Origin: Ruegeria arenilitoris
GTDB taxonomy: Bacteria; Pseudomonadota; Alphaproteobacteria; Rhodobacterales; Rhodobacteraceae
Reading direction: 5' to 3'
Length of the DNA: 64,000 nt
Assembly: GCF_013035315.1 (NCBI RefSeq)
Contig: NZ_WQHP01000001.1
Location: forward strand, 558,001-622,000
Under the pieces are notes generated by a model, which did no database searches, had not been told where the DNA came from, and saw only the letters and a program-made list of their open reading frames with translations. A program made the translations under genes and the position numbers. Below are positions 1 through 8,426 of the stretch, piece after piece (positions within the stretch are counted from its first letter, which is position 1; each line of letters opens with the position of its first letter).

Positions 1-1299
1 AACGGCACAATCACCAACGGCGCTGCGATCTTCGTCAACCTTGATAACTGGGACCTGCGGCAGGAAGACGACCTGAGTGCAAACGCCATCCTCGCCAAGG
101 TTCTGGCCATCGCGAATGGCGAGTCCGCAGCCTCGATCGTAGCTTTCAACCCGCCGCCCATTCAGGGTCTGGGTATGTCGGCCGGTGTTGAGATGGAGGT
201 TCAGCAAACCGGTGGCGGCTCGCCCCAGGATCTGGCCTCTGCGGTCGGTTCCTTTGTGTATTCGGCCAATCAGCGGGCAGAAATTGGCCAAGCCTACACG
301 ACCTTTCGAGCCAACGTTCCGCAGCTTTTCGTGGATCTGGACCGGGAAAAAGCCAAGACGCTACAAGTCTCGGTGGCCGAGGTGTTCCAGACCATGCAGG
401 CACAGCTGGGTTCATACTACGTGAACGACTTTAACCTGTTCGGTCGGGTCTATCGCGTGATGATCCAGGCGGATGGTTCTTATCGCGACAATGTCGAGGA
501 TATCTCGAACCTCTATGTCCGTTCGACCAAGGGTGAGATGGTGCCTCTGGGTACTCTGATCGACGTCGAGAACGTGCTTGGGCCGGTTTTGCTGAAACGA
601 CACAACCTGTTCCGTTCGGCGACTGTGACGGCGGTTCCGGCCCCCGGGCTGTCCACCGGTGACGCGATCACAGTGATGACCGAGGAATCTACGACCGCCC
701 TGCCGCCCGGCTACGCCTTCGAGTGGACCGGGACAGCGCAGCAGCAATTGGCATCCGGCGGGCTGGTGATCGTGATCCTCGGGCTTGCGATCCTGTTCGG
801 TTATCTGTTCCTTGTGGGCCAATACGAAAGCTGGACCTTGCCGGTGTCGATCCTGCTCTCGGTGATCGTCGCCCTGTTCGGAGCGGTGGCCGCAGTGGCC
901 ATCGTGGGCAGTGACATCAACCTTTATACGCAGATCGGGATGATCATGCTTGTGGGCCTGGCATCCAAGAACGGTATTCTGATCGTGGAATTCGCGATGG
1001 AGCAAAGAGCCAAGGGGCTGTCTGTCAAGGATGCCGCGGCCGAGGCTGCTTATCAGCGTTTCCGCGCGGTGATGATGACCGCCCTGTCCTTCCTTTTGGG
1101 TGTTGTTCCACTGTTGGCCGCAAGTGGCGCTGGCGCTGCCAGCCAAAAGGCCATCGGTGTTGCCGTGTTCGGCGGGATGCTGGCGGCCACCTTGGTCGGC
1201 GTGATCCTGGTGCCGGTCCTTTACGCCCTGCTGCAAGGGCTGCGGGAATGGATCAAAGGCACCAAGGACGATCCAGGACCAACCGAGAAAGCAGCGTAA
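1..1299 (+). CDS. RND efflux inner-membrane transporter, C-terminal part (5' truncated)
   Basis: This is the last 432 codons of an AcrB/MexB-type (HAE1) proton-driven multidrug exporter of the inner membrane; the frame is open from base 1, so the start lies outside the window. The first half holds periplasmic porter and docking sequence. The second half has the hydrophobic TM8-TM12 block, including the conserved stretch '[17 protein letters not shown]' followed by '[19 protein letters not shown]', which is characteristic of HAE1 pumps. A strong terminator follows directly, so this is the last gene of its operon. The membrane-fusion partner is probably upstream, outside the window. The convergent TetR gene is a plausible regulator, but this is inferred only from proximity. 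Confidence 0.93.
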   Translation, partial: NGTITNGAAIFVNLDNWDLRQEDDLSANAILAKVLAIANGESAASIVAFNPPPIQGLGMSAGVEMEVQQTGGGSPQDLASAVGSFVYSANQRAEIGQAYTTFRANVPQLFVDLDREKAKTLQVSVAEVFQTMQAQLGSYYVNDFNLFGRVYRVMIQADGSYRDNVEDISNLYVRSTKGEMVPLGTLIDVENVLGPVLLKRHNLFRSATVTAVPAPGLSTGDAITVMTEESTTALPPGYAFEWTGTAQQQLASGGLVIVILGLAILFGYLFLVGQYESWTLPVSILLSVIVALFGAVAAVAIVGSDINLYTQIGMIMLVGLASKNGILIVEFAMEQRAKGLSVKDAAAEAAYQRFRAVMMTALSFLLGVVPLLAASGAGAASQKAIGVAVFGGMLAATLVGVILVPVLYALLQGLREWIKGTKDDPGPTEKAA

Positions 1300-1305
1300 T
1301 CAGAT

Positions 1306-1335
1306 AAAAGCCCCGCCAAATCGGCGGGGCTTTTT
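1306..1335 (+). terminator. Rho-independent terminator after the RND pump gene
   Basis: A perfect stem AAAAGCCCCGCC / GGCGGGGCTTTT with the 5-nt loop aaatc is followed by a T run. The symmetric A and T flanks mean it can also terminate the convergent TetR gene that ends at 1354. Confidence 0.92.
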
Positions 1336-1353
1336 ACTGGAAAGGTTCAGGTT

Positions 1354-1950
1354 CTAATCGCGCCCTGTCGCAAGGACCACTTTCAAAGCGTCAGTCAGCA
1401 TCGGTTGAATGATTTCACTTTCGTCATCCGCCAAGGCATCGGCCCCAATGGAAACGCGACCGACGAACATACCTGAGATAATGCTCAGTACTACTCCGGC
1501 TTTTTGTTTCGCGTCTTCGCCGCCAATCAGCGATGAAAGTTCTTCGACCATTGGGTTTCCCAGTTTGTCGCGAACCACATCTTGCGCAGCTGCGGACCCG
1601 GATGATTTGATGGCAACAACCACCGGGTCAAAATCGCCCTGCGACCCGGCTTTGGCCAAAGCGATGTCGACTAAGGCTGCGACCATCTGATCCTGCGACA
1701 GGCCGACAAGCGGGCTCAGATCAATGCAGGCTTCCATCACTGTTTCAAACAGGCCGATTTTTGATCCGAAATAGCGGTTGATCAGGGCGACATTGCACCC
1801 CGCATCCGAGGCGATCTTTCGCGTACTGGCGCTTTCGTACCCGGCTCTTTGGAACTCGACGCGGGCGGCAGCCACAATTGCATCCTTTGTCGCATCCGAA
1901 TTGCGCTTTCTGGCACTGCTCTCGATCTGTTGTTTTGCTTCGGCACTCAA
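1354..1950 (-). CDS. TetR/AcrR family transcriptional regulator
   Basis: A 198-aa DNA-binding repressor. The N-terminal HTH is clear: 'ATKDAIVAAARVEFQRAGYE' followed by 'STRKIASDAGCNVALINRYFGSK' (about residues 20-65). The C-terminal ligand-binding half is helical and not recognisable. The frame stays open to 2250, but that would run through the HD gene on the other strand. I chose the TTG at 1950 because it has an AGGTGA Shine-Dalgarno 5 nt upstream and gives the normal family length; a GTG at 1992 is the alternative. It converges on the RND pump gene across a shared terminator, so control of that pump is plausible but not shown. The promoter side contains two GTAA...TTAC inverted repeats. 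Confidence 0.85.
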   Translation of the reverse strand: MSAEAKQQIESSARKRNSDATKDAIVAAARVEFQRAGYESASTRKIASDAGCNVALINRYFGSKIGLFETVMEACIDLSPLVGLSQDQMVAALVDIALAKAGSQGDFDPVVVAIKSSGSAAAQDVVRDKLGNPMVEELSSLIGGEDAKQKAGVVLSIISGMFVGRVSIGADALADDESEIIQPMLTDALKVVLATGRD

Positions 1951-2000
1951 GTAATCACCTGTTGACTTACGATCCCACCCCGATGTAATCACATGCTTAC
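1951..2000. promoter_or_regulatory. Candidate divergent promoter/operator, two GTAA...TTAC repeats
   Basis: Two related elements, GTAATCACCTGTTGACTTAC (1951-1970) and GTAATCACATGCTTAC (1985-2000), share the GTAATCAC start and TTAC end and begin 34 nt apart. The first contains a TTGACT that could act as a -35 box for the rightward HD gene. Placement between the TetR gene and its divergent neighbour fits an autoregulatory operator. This is inference from symmetry only. Confidence 0.4.
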
Positions 2001-2034
2001 ACAATGGATCGCCAAAACGCAAAGAGCCAGAAAC

Positions 2035-2598
2035 ATGACCGATGTCATTAAAATTATTGATCATAGTGACCGGGTCGAACGTCTGTTTGAGCCCTATCGC
2101 GAGGCACTGGGCGATGACTATCTGGCCTATCGCGGCCACGTTTATCGCGTGATCACCTTTGCGATGCACTTTCTGGACGGCGATGAAGAGGCGCGCCCAA
2201 TGGTCGAAACCGCGCTTGTCTACCACGATATCGGGCTGTGGACGGAACACGACCTTGCATATCTTGAGCCATCAGAAGCGCACGCGCTGGCTGACAACGA
2301 AAAGTACGATTGGGGCCTTGATCCACAGTTGCTCAAGGATGCCATCCATTGGCACCACAAGGTGTTTCCGTATCGCGGGCCGAACCAGCGCATCGTCGAA
2401 GCTATCCGCAAGGCGGATTGGATCGACGCCACCGAAGGAAAAATACGCAAAGGATTAACAAAGGCTCAGGTCAAAGCAGTTCAGGATGCAATCCCCAGCT
2501 ATGGCTTTGCGGATGTCCTGCAAAGGCTTGCCGGCGACCTTGGCGGTAACAAGTTCAGCGGCAACCTTCGCGTATTGCGCCGCGTGTTCAAGTGGTAG
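2035..2598 (+). CDS. HD-domain protein (putative metal-dependent phosphohydrolase)
   Basis: A 187-aa cytoplasmic protein with HD-superfamily signatures: 'RGHVYRVITFAMHFL' (first His) and 'VETALVYHDIGLW' (the HD pair), then 'HALADNEKYDWG' and 'AIHWHHKVFPYRG' with further His residues that may bind metal. The substrate cannot be told from sequence; nucleotide or phosphate-ester hydrolysis is the family theme. An in-frame ATG exists at 1993, but it lies in the operator region, so the ATG at 2035 is preferred. The gene is divergent from the TetR gene and may be its target. It ends about 60 nt before glpD, which is read from the other strand. Confidence 0.75.
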   Translation: MTDVIKIIDHSDRVERLFEPYREALGDDYLAYRGHVYRVITFAMHFLDGDEEARPMVETALVYHDIGLWTEHDLAYLEPSEAHALADNEKYDWGLDPQLLKDAIHWHHKVFPYRGPNQRIVEAIRKADWIDATEGKIRKGLTKAQVKAVQDAIPSYGFADVLQRLAGDLGGNKFSGNLRVLRRVFKW

Positions 2599-2655
2599 CC
2601 CCGGTCATTTAGTCAAGACTTAAATCCAACCTTTAATTCAGGTCTCCAGAACGTA

Positions 2656-4248
2656 TCATGCCCTCGCCGCGACGGGCGCGCTGTAGGTATCCATCCAGGC
2701 CTGAATGCGCGCGATCTGCTCGTCGCTGAGCCGCAGGCCCATTTTGTTTCGGCGCCAGACCACATCCTCAGCCGTACGGGCGAATTCCTTGTCGATCAAC
2801 CATGTAAGCTCCCGCGCGGTCAACGTCGCACCGAAATCTTCACCCAGATCTGCCGCTGCCTGTGCGTCCCCAAGCATCGTCTTTGCTTCGGTCCCATAAG
2901 CACGGACCAACCGTTCGGCCCAAGGGCGATCGAGGAACGGATAGGCTGACAAAAGGTCCTCAACCAAGCCCTGCACCCCATCAACCGGGAAGTCCCCACC
3001 GGGCAACGCGACGCCCGCAGTCCAGGGACCGGGCAGATTGGGGAAGTGCTCCGCCACCTTGTCCAACGCGCTTTCAGCCAGCCGCCGGTAGGTAGTGATC
3101 TTGCCGCCAAAGACGTTCAACACCGGGGCCCCACCCTGCGCATCTACTTTAAGCGTGTAATCCCGTGTTGCCGCCGTCGCGCTGCTGGCCCCGTCGTCGT
3201 ACAGAGGGCGCACGCCGGAGTAAGTCCAGACGATATCATCGCGCGTGATCGGGTTTTTGAAATACTTCGAAGCGAAGGCGCACAGGTAATCCTGCTCGGC
3301 CTCGGTACAAACTGGCAGCTCTTCCGGGTTCGGATGGTCCTGATCTGTCGTCCCGATCAGGGTAAAATCACGCTCGTATGGAATGGCGAAAATGATGCGC
3401 CCGTCCTCACCCTGGAAGAAATAGCATTTGTCGTGGTCGTAAAGTTTGCGGGTCACGATATGGCTGCCGCGCACAAGACGAACGCCCTCGCGAGAGTTGA
3501 TCCGGATTTTCGTTTGGATGATGTCTCCAACCCACGGACCACCTGCGTTGATCAACATCTTGGCCTGCACAACGCGCGACTCGCCGCTTTGGCGATCCCG
3601 GATCGTGATCTGCCACAGGTCATCGACGCGCTCGGCGGAAAGGACCTCGGTCTGCACAAGGATTTCGGCGCCCCGCGCCTCGGCATCACGGGCGTTCAGC
3701 ACGACCAACCGCGAGTCTTCGATCCAGCAATCGGAATATTCATAGGCCGTTTGAAACTTGTCCTGCAGCGGCCCACCCTCGGGTGCGCTGCGCAGGTTCA
3801 GCGCGCTTGTTCCCAGCAGGATTTTTCGCCCGCCCAGATGGTCATACATGAACAATCCCAAGCGGATCAGCCACGCTGGACGCCGACCGCGCATCCAGGG
3901 CATCACCGTGCTAAGCAACCGCGAAGTCGGCGTTTCGGAATCGAACCGCATATCCTTGTGATACGGCAGCACAAAGCGCATCGGCCAACTGACGTGAGGC
4001 ATCGCGCGCAGCAGCGTTTCGCGTTCGATCAACGCCTCATGCACAAGACGGAACTCGAAGTACTCAAGATACCGCAGCCCGCCATGAAACAGCTTGGTCG
4101 ACGCCGATGATGTCGCCGAAGCCAGATCGTTCATCTCGGCCAGTGTCACCGACAACCCGCGCCCGGCAGCATCGCGCGCGATGCCACCACCGTTGATCCC
4201 ACCGCCAATGATGAACAGGTCCGTGACCGTATCGCTGTGCCGTTCCAT
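2656..4248 (-). CDS. glpD: Glycerol-3-phosphate dehydrogenase (aerobic, FAD-dependent)
   Basis: A 530-aa membrane-associated flavoenzyme that oxidises sn-glycerol-3-phosphate to dihydroxyacetone phosphate and passes electrons to ubiquinone. The N-terminal dinucleotide-binding motif 'DLFIIGGGINGGGIARDAAGRG' type sequence binds FAD. Family signatures follow: 'SSASTKLFHGGLRYLE', 'INAGGPWVGDI' and the C-terminal 'VFGGKITTYRRLAESALD'. The ATG at 4248 was chosen because the FAD motif starts about 15 residues later; upstream in-frame sequence to 4350 is Lys-rich and unlike the family. It is divergent from glpR, with probable GlpR operators between them, so induction by glycerol-3-phosphate is expected. 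Confidence 0.96.
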   Translation of the reverse strand: MERHSDTVTDLFIIGGGINGGGIARDAAGRGLSVTLAEMNDLASATSSASTKLFHGGLRYLEYFEFRLVHEALIERETLLRAMPHVSWPMRFVLPYHKDMRFDSETPTSRLLSTVMPWMRGRRPAWLIRLGLFMYDHLGGRKILLGTSALNLRSAPEGGPLQDKFQTAYEYSDCWIEDSRLVVLNARDAEARGAEILVQTEVLSAERVDDLWQITIRDRQSGESRVVQAKMLINAGGPWVGDIIQTKIRINSREGVRLVRGSHIVTRKLYDHDKCYFFQGEDGRIIFAIPYERDFTLIGTTDQDHPNPEELPVCTEAEQDYLCAFASKYFKNPITRDDIVWTYSGVRPLYDDGASSATAATRDYTLKVDAQGGAPVLNVFGGKITTYRRLAESALDKVAEHFPNLPGPWTAGVALPGGDFPVDGVQGLVEDLLSAYPFLDRPWAERLVRAYGTEAKTMLGDAQAAADLGEDFGATLTARELTWLIDKEFARTAEDVVWRRNKMGLRLSDEQIARIQAWMDTYSAPVAARA

Positions 4249-4320
4249 ATCCGGATGATTCTCTGTGCTGGAAATATCGTGGGCATTAACCCGGCATTGG
4301 TGCGTTTCGTCAATGTTTGC

Positions 4321-4416
4321 TTTCGTTTTTTTTCGCAATTTGCTCTGCAATTGTTAATTTTTGTCTCAACGGCCCGTCATAGACTTGTCAAAATCGAAAA
4401 ATAGAACAAAAACGAA
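4321..4416. promoter_or_regulatory. glpD/glpR intergenic region with GlpR-like operator repeats
   Basis: The divergent region holds TTTCGTTTTTTTTCG (4321-4335) and, on the opposite strand at 4395-4416, a sequence reading TTCGTTTTTGTTC followed by TTTTTCG. Tandem TTTCGTTTT-type half sites are the form I recall for DeoR-type GlpR operators in alphaproteobacteria. The pairing of glpD with a DeoR regulator supports this. No footprint evidence exists here. Confidence 0.55.
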
Positions 4417-4440
4417 CACAACCAACGCTCGGAGCCCCAA

Positions 4441-5202
4441 ATGTCCCTCTCCTTTCGCCAGTCAGATATCCTGAACATCGCCCAGCAGGACGGTCGCGTC
4501 ATGGTCGAGGATCTGGCAGCCCAGTTCGGCGTGACTGTGCAAACCATTCGCCGCGATCTGTCTGAATTGGCGGATATGGGAAAGCTTGACCGCGTTCACG
4601 GCGGTGCCGTCATAAGGTCAGGCGTCTCGAACATCGGGTACGAGGATCGACGTGCCCTGAACGAGGAGGCCAAAGCAAGAATCGCCGCTGCCTGTGCCCG
4701 CGACATTCCGGACGGGGCTTCAGTTTTCATGAATATCGGCACTTCGACCGAAGCTGTCGCACGTCAGTTGTTAGGGCACAAGGACCTGATGGTGGTCACC
4801 AACAACATGAACGTCGCCAATATTCTGGTCGACAACACCGATTGCGAAATCGTTGTTGCGGGCGGTGTGTTGCGCCGCTCGGACGGTGGGCTTGTGGGCA
4901 ATCTGACGGTCTCAACCATACGGCAGTTCAAGTTTGACTATGCAGTCATCGGATGCTCTGCCCTCGACACGGATGGCGACCTTTTGGATTTCGATTTTCA
5001 AGAGGTTCTGGTCAGCCAAACCATACTTGCGCAAACCCGGCGCACCTTTTTGGTTGCCGATCATTCGAAATTCCAACGCGCCGCCCCTGCCCGCATCACC
5101 TCATTGGCTGAGGTAGACACGTTTTACACCGACCATCCTGCTCCAGCCGACCTGAACGACCGCTGTCGCGATTGGAACACGGCCTTGCGTATTTGCGGCT
5201 GA
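4441..5202 (+). CDS. glpR: DeoR-family repressor of glycerol-3-phosphate metabolism
   Basis: A 253-aa DeoR-family repressor. The N-terminal winged HTH has the signature 'MVEDLAAQFGVTVQTIRRDLSEL' and 'KLDRVHGGAV'. The C-terminal DeoR sensor domain (about residues 80-235) resembles sugar-phosphate isomerases, with 'FMNIGTSTEAVARQL' and 'VVTNNMNVANIL'. In this family it binds glycerol-3-phosphate and then releases DNA. Its divergent position beside glpD makes the GlpR assignment strong. The ATG at 4441 follows a CGGAG sequence by a normal spacing and begins right at the HTH domain. Confidence 0.92.
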   Translation: MSLSFRQSDILNIAQQDGRVMVEDLAAQFGVTVQTIRRDLSELADMGKLDRVHGGAVIRSGVSNIGYEDRRALNEEAKARIAAACARDIPDGASVFMNIGTSTEAVARQLLGHKDLMVVTNNMNVANILVDNTDCEIVVAGGVLRRSDGGLVGNLTVSTIRQFKFDYAVIGCSALDTDGDLLDFDFQEVLVSQTILAQTRRTFLVADHSKFQRAAPARITSLAEVDTFYTDHPAPADLNDRCRDWNTALRICG

Positions 5203-5320
5203 TCAACCCTCGGAATCACTGCTTTCGTCACGGCACAACCAATAGTTGGCCACAAATAGATTGACGAACCGCCCACCAGCATTTGAGGATAAGGTAACCT
5301 TCCCAATCGGAGGCAGGAAG

Positions 5321-5683
5321 ATGGGGTTACTTGGGCAGCCGCTGGGCTACTACGACTATCTGACTTTTGTTGCATTGATTTTGCTGCTGGCCGCTGTCAT
5401 GGCGCTGTTCTTGTTTGTCATGGGATTGCCGGGCCGCATCGCGATCAAGCGCAACCACCCGCACGCCGAAGCGATCAAAATCATGGGATGGATGGGATTC
5501 CTGGCAATCGTGCCCTGGGTCCATGCATTCATCTGGGCGTTCCATGACGGCACGGTCGTCGATATTCGCCGCATGCCTGATGATGAACGAGAAGCCGTTC
5601 GCAAAGAAATCAAACGGTTGGGCGGCGAGTTGACGGAGGAATACCGCGACCCGCTTGACCCGGACGAGACGCAGAAAAGCTAA
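5321..5683 (+). CDS. yiaW: DUF3302 inner-membrane protein, YiaW-like
   Basis: A 120-aa protein with two hydrophobic segments ('YLTFVALILLLAAVMALFLF' and 'GWMGFLAIVPWVHAFIWAF') and a charged C-terminal tail. It matches the DUF3302/YiaW pattern as I recall it. The ATG at 5321 has GGAGG upstream, whereas the earlier ATG at 5246 has no good ribosome site. The next gene encodes an HlyD-type protein, the same pairing as yiaW-yiaV of E. coli, and an outer-membrane factor follows. The biochemical role of this family is not established; an accessory part of an envelope transport complex is inferred. Confidence 0.78.
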   Translation: MGLLGQPLGYYDYLTFVALILLLAAVMALFLFVMGLPGRIAIKRNHPHAEAIKIMGWMGFLAIVPWVHAFIWAFHDGTVVDIRRMPDDEREAVRKEIKRLGGELTEEYRDPLDPDETQKS

Positions 5684-5703
5684 GGCCAAAGGAACCACAG
5701 ACT

Positions 5704-6849
5704 ATGTTCGTCGCCCTCGGCATTACGCTGTTCTACATCATTTTCGTCTGGTTCATCTTCTTCAAGATGCAATGGCTGAAGTTCAACATCATGTGGGGCA
5801 TTGTGTCCTTCTGGGTTGGCGCGCATCTACTGCTGATCTTTCTGGTCGCCCTGCGGTTCTTTCAGCCTTTTTCCATCGACAGTCATGTGGTTCGGTCCAC
5901 GATCCAGATCGTCCCCCGCCTGACCGAACCGACTATCCTGTCCGAGGTTCTGGTCGAACCCAACACCGAAGTCAAAAAAGGCGACCCGCTTTACCGGTTC
6001 GATGACACCGTCTTCAAGCTTGAGGTCGCAGAAGCCACAGCGCAGCTGGTCGCGGCCGAACAGAACGCTAAGATTCTGGAACAGGACGTCATCGCTGCAT
6101 CCGAGGCGATTGAACGCGCCAACGCTCAGCTGGCCTATGCCCTGACCCAACAGGCGCGGTATGAAAACCTGGTGCCTGCAGGCGGCGCGCGTCAGGACGA
6201 ACTGGATCGTTGGAACGAACAGGTCACCGAAGATCAGGCGCAGGTCAAAGAGGCTGGGGCCAATTTGGAAAAGGCGCAACTGGCGCTGGATTCCCAGATT
6301 GACGGTGTGAATACCGGCATACTTCAAGCGCAGGCGCAGTTGGACAAGGCCCAATATTTCTTAGACAACACCACCATTTACGCCCCCGAAGACGGCATGA
6401 TTGTCTCTCAGCAGGCCCGCCCGGGTCTGGTTGTGGGCGATATCCGCTTGGGCGCGATTGCCAGTTTCGTGACAAAAGACAACCCCTATATTCTCGCTAC
6501 TTACCGGCAGCAGAACCTAAAATTTGTCGAGGTCGGCCAGCCTGTCGAAGTGGCGCTTGATTTGTATCCCGGCGAGATTCTGACCGGCAAGGTCGAGGCG
6601 ATCTGGTGGGCCACCCGTCAGGGCCAATACCTGCCCTCGGGCCGCCTGCCCGGGTTCGAACTGCCCAAGCTGCCGGGGCGTATTGCCGTGCAAATCTCGG
6701 TAGATATTCCCGACGGGCACACGTTCCCCGCCGGTGGCCACGCGGCTGTGGCGATCTATACCGGGCAAGGCAAAAGCTTTGAGTTCCTGCGGCGCATCAA
6801 CATCCGGCTTTATTCTTTCGCCAACTTCATTCGACCATTGGATATTTGA
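5704..6849 (+). CDS. yiaV: HlyD-family membrane-fusion protein, YiaV-like
   Basis: A 381-aa periplasmic adaptor. Two N-terminal membrane segments (about residues 3-22 and 30-55) precede 'HVVRSTIQIVPRLTEPTILS', the first half of the biotinyl-lipoyl-like domain. A Gln/Ala-rich coiled coil spans about residues 105-215. The second lipoyl half follows ('YAPEDGMIVSQQARPGLVVG'), then a beta-barrel region. Such adaptors bridge an inner-membrane pump and an outer-membrane channel. Here the neighbours are DUF3302 and an OMF, with no recognisable ABC, MFS or RND pump. The start has AAAGGA about 10 nt upstream. Confidence 0.88.
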   Translation: MFVALGITLFYIIFVWFIFFKMQWLKFNIMWGIVSFWVGAHLLLIFLVALRFFQPFSIDSHVVRSTIQIVPRLTEPTILSEVLVEPNTEVKKGDPLYRFDDTVFKLEVAEATAQLVAAEQNAKILEQDVIAASEAIERANAQLAYALTQQARYENLVPAGGARQDELDRWNEQVTEDQAQVKEAGANLEKAQLALDSQIDGVNTGILQAQAQLDKAQYFLDNTTIYAPEDGMIVSQQARPGLVVGDIRLGAIASFVTKDNPYILATYRQQNLKFVEVGQPVEVALDLYPGEILTGKVEAIWWATRQGQYLPSGRLPGFELPKLPGRIAVQISVDIPDGHTFPAGGHAAVAIYTGQGKSFEFLRRINIRLYSFANFIRPLDI

Positions 6850-6860
6850 GGACGCAAATC

Positions 6861-8423
6861 ATGATCCGGGCCAGACTTCATCGCCAACTGCTGGGCACGG
6901 CCCTAAGCGCCGCCTTACTGGTGGGCTGTACGCCCGTTGGCCCGGATTTTGTGCGCCCGAACTCTCCGGTCGTGAAACAGTGGATCGAGGTGAACAGCCC
7001 CAGCGCGGGTCAAAGCGGGCTGACTTCCCGCAGCGCTCCGGTGGTCAAATGGTGGGAGACGTTCAACGATCCAACCCTCAACAAGCTGATCGCCGAAGCC
7101 TACGCCCAGAACCTCGACCTTCAAGTCGCAGGTTCTCGCGTCTTGCAGGCGCGCGCGCAGTTGGGCATCGCGTTCGGTGAGCTTTATCCGCAATCGCAGG
7201 ACATTGGCGCCTCGATCGAGCGGCGCCAAATCAGCGACAATCTTGGTCCAATTTCCGATGCACGCCGGATTATCCCGCTGGATACCGAGTTCTCGACCTC
7301 GCAGGTCGGGTTCGACGCACAGTGGGAGCTGGACGTCTGGGGCCAGCAGCGCCGTGGGGTTCAGGCCGCGCGGTCCAATCTGGCGCTGCAGGTGGCGAAT
7401 TATGACGACGCTCTGGTCACTCTGACGGGCGACGTCGCAGCGCTCTATGTCAACATCCGCGCCTTGCAGGAGTCGCTGGCCGTCGCGCGCGAGAACATCC
7501 AGTTGCAACAGGAATCTGCTGATCTGACCCAGCTGCGTTTCGACAATGGGGTCACAACCGAGCTGGACGTGCAGGAATCCACCGCACTGCTGAACAATAC
7601 CAAAGCACTGGTGCCCGAAATCGAAAGCGACCTGCAGCAGGCCAAGAATGCGCTAGCAGTGTTGCTGGGCACCACCCCATCGCGCATGACCAGCCTGCTG
7701 GGCAATTCCGGGCGCATTCCGTCGGCGCGGAGTAACGTCTCGGTCGGTGTCCCGGCCGAGCTTCTGCGTCGTCGTCCCGATGTGCGCGCGGCCGAGCTGG
7801 CTGCTGCCACGCAATCGGCACAGGTCGGGATAGCTCTGGCCGATCTGTATCCGCAATTCATCCTGTCTGGTGCGATTGGCCTACAGGCCTCGGGCGGGCG
7901 GGATCTGTTCTCATCGGCCAGCTCGACCGGGTTGGCCAATGCCGGAGTGGTCTGGAATGTGCTGAACTATGGCCGGATCAAGAACAACGTCCGCGCGCAG
8001 GACGCCGCCTATCAGGCGTTGATTGCCAACTACCAAAACACTGTTCTGACGGCCTATTCGGAAGTGGAAAGCGCAATGGTGGCCTATGCCCAATCGCGCA
8101 AGCAGGTCGGGTTCTACGAAAACAGCGTGGCTGCATCGCGCAAGGCCGCCGAGATCGCCATCGACCAGTACCGGGACGGCATCGCCAGCTATTCGCGCAT
8201 CCTGAACACGCAAACCGCCTTGCTGCGATCACAGGCCAATCTGATTCAGGCGCGCCAGCAGGTCTCCAGCAACCTGGTCGCCGTCTACAAGGGCTTGGGC
8301 GGCGGCTGGCAGATCCGGCAGAACCAGGAATTCCTGCCCGAAACTGTTCTGGCCGAGATGGCCTATCGTACCGATTGGGGTGATCTTCTGGAAAAAGACC
8401 CGACCCGCGCCAGCCTGAACTGA
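6861..8423 (+). CDS. NodT-family outer-membrane efflux lipoprotein
   Basis: A 520-aa outer-membrane factor of the TolC/OprM type (RND efflux system outer membrane lipoprotein, NodT family). The lipobox 'ALLVGC' gives a predicted lipidated Cys near residue 23, followed by the family start 'TPVGPDFVRP'. Two repeated OEP domains follow, with the typical 'VPAELLRRRPDVRAAE' and 'VWNVLNYGRIKNNVRAQD'. The ATG at 6861 follows GAGGA and lies 11 nt after the stop of the adaptor gene, so the two are probably co-transcribed. A TTG at 6846 overlapping that stop is less likely. It should form the exit duct for the YiaV-like adaptor. Confidence 0.93.
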   Translation: MIRARLHRQLLGTALSAALLVGCTPVGPDFVRPNSPVVKQWIEVNSPSAGQSGLTSRSAPVVKWWETFNDPTLNKLIAEAYAQNLDLQVAGSRVLQARAQLGIAFGELYPQSQDIGASIERRQISDNLGPISDARRIIPLDTEFSTSQVGFDAQWELDVWGQQRRGVQAARSNLALQVANYDDALVTLTGDVAALYVNIRALQESLAVARENIQLQQESADLTQLRFDNGVTTELDVQESTALLNNTKALVPEIESDLQQAKNALAVLLGTTPSRMTSLLGNSGRIPSARSNVSVGVPAELLRRRPDVRAAELAAATQSAQVGIALADLYPQFILSGAIGLQASGGRDLFSSASSTGLANAGVVWNVLNYGRIKNNVRAQDAAYQALIANYQNTVLTAYSEVESAMVAYAQSRKQVGFYENSVAASRKAAEIAIDQYRDGIASYSRILNTQTALLRSQANLIQARQQVSSNLVAVYKGLGGGWQIRQNQEFLPETVLAEMAYRTDWGDLLEKDPTRASLN

Positions 8424-8426
8424 CGC

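Noticed and set aside
3046..4110. A 354-codon open frame antisense to glpD
   Set aside because: Complete overlap with a well-supported gene and no protein-like features.
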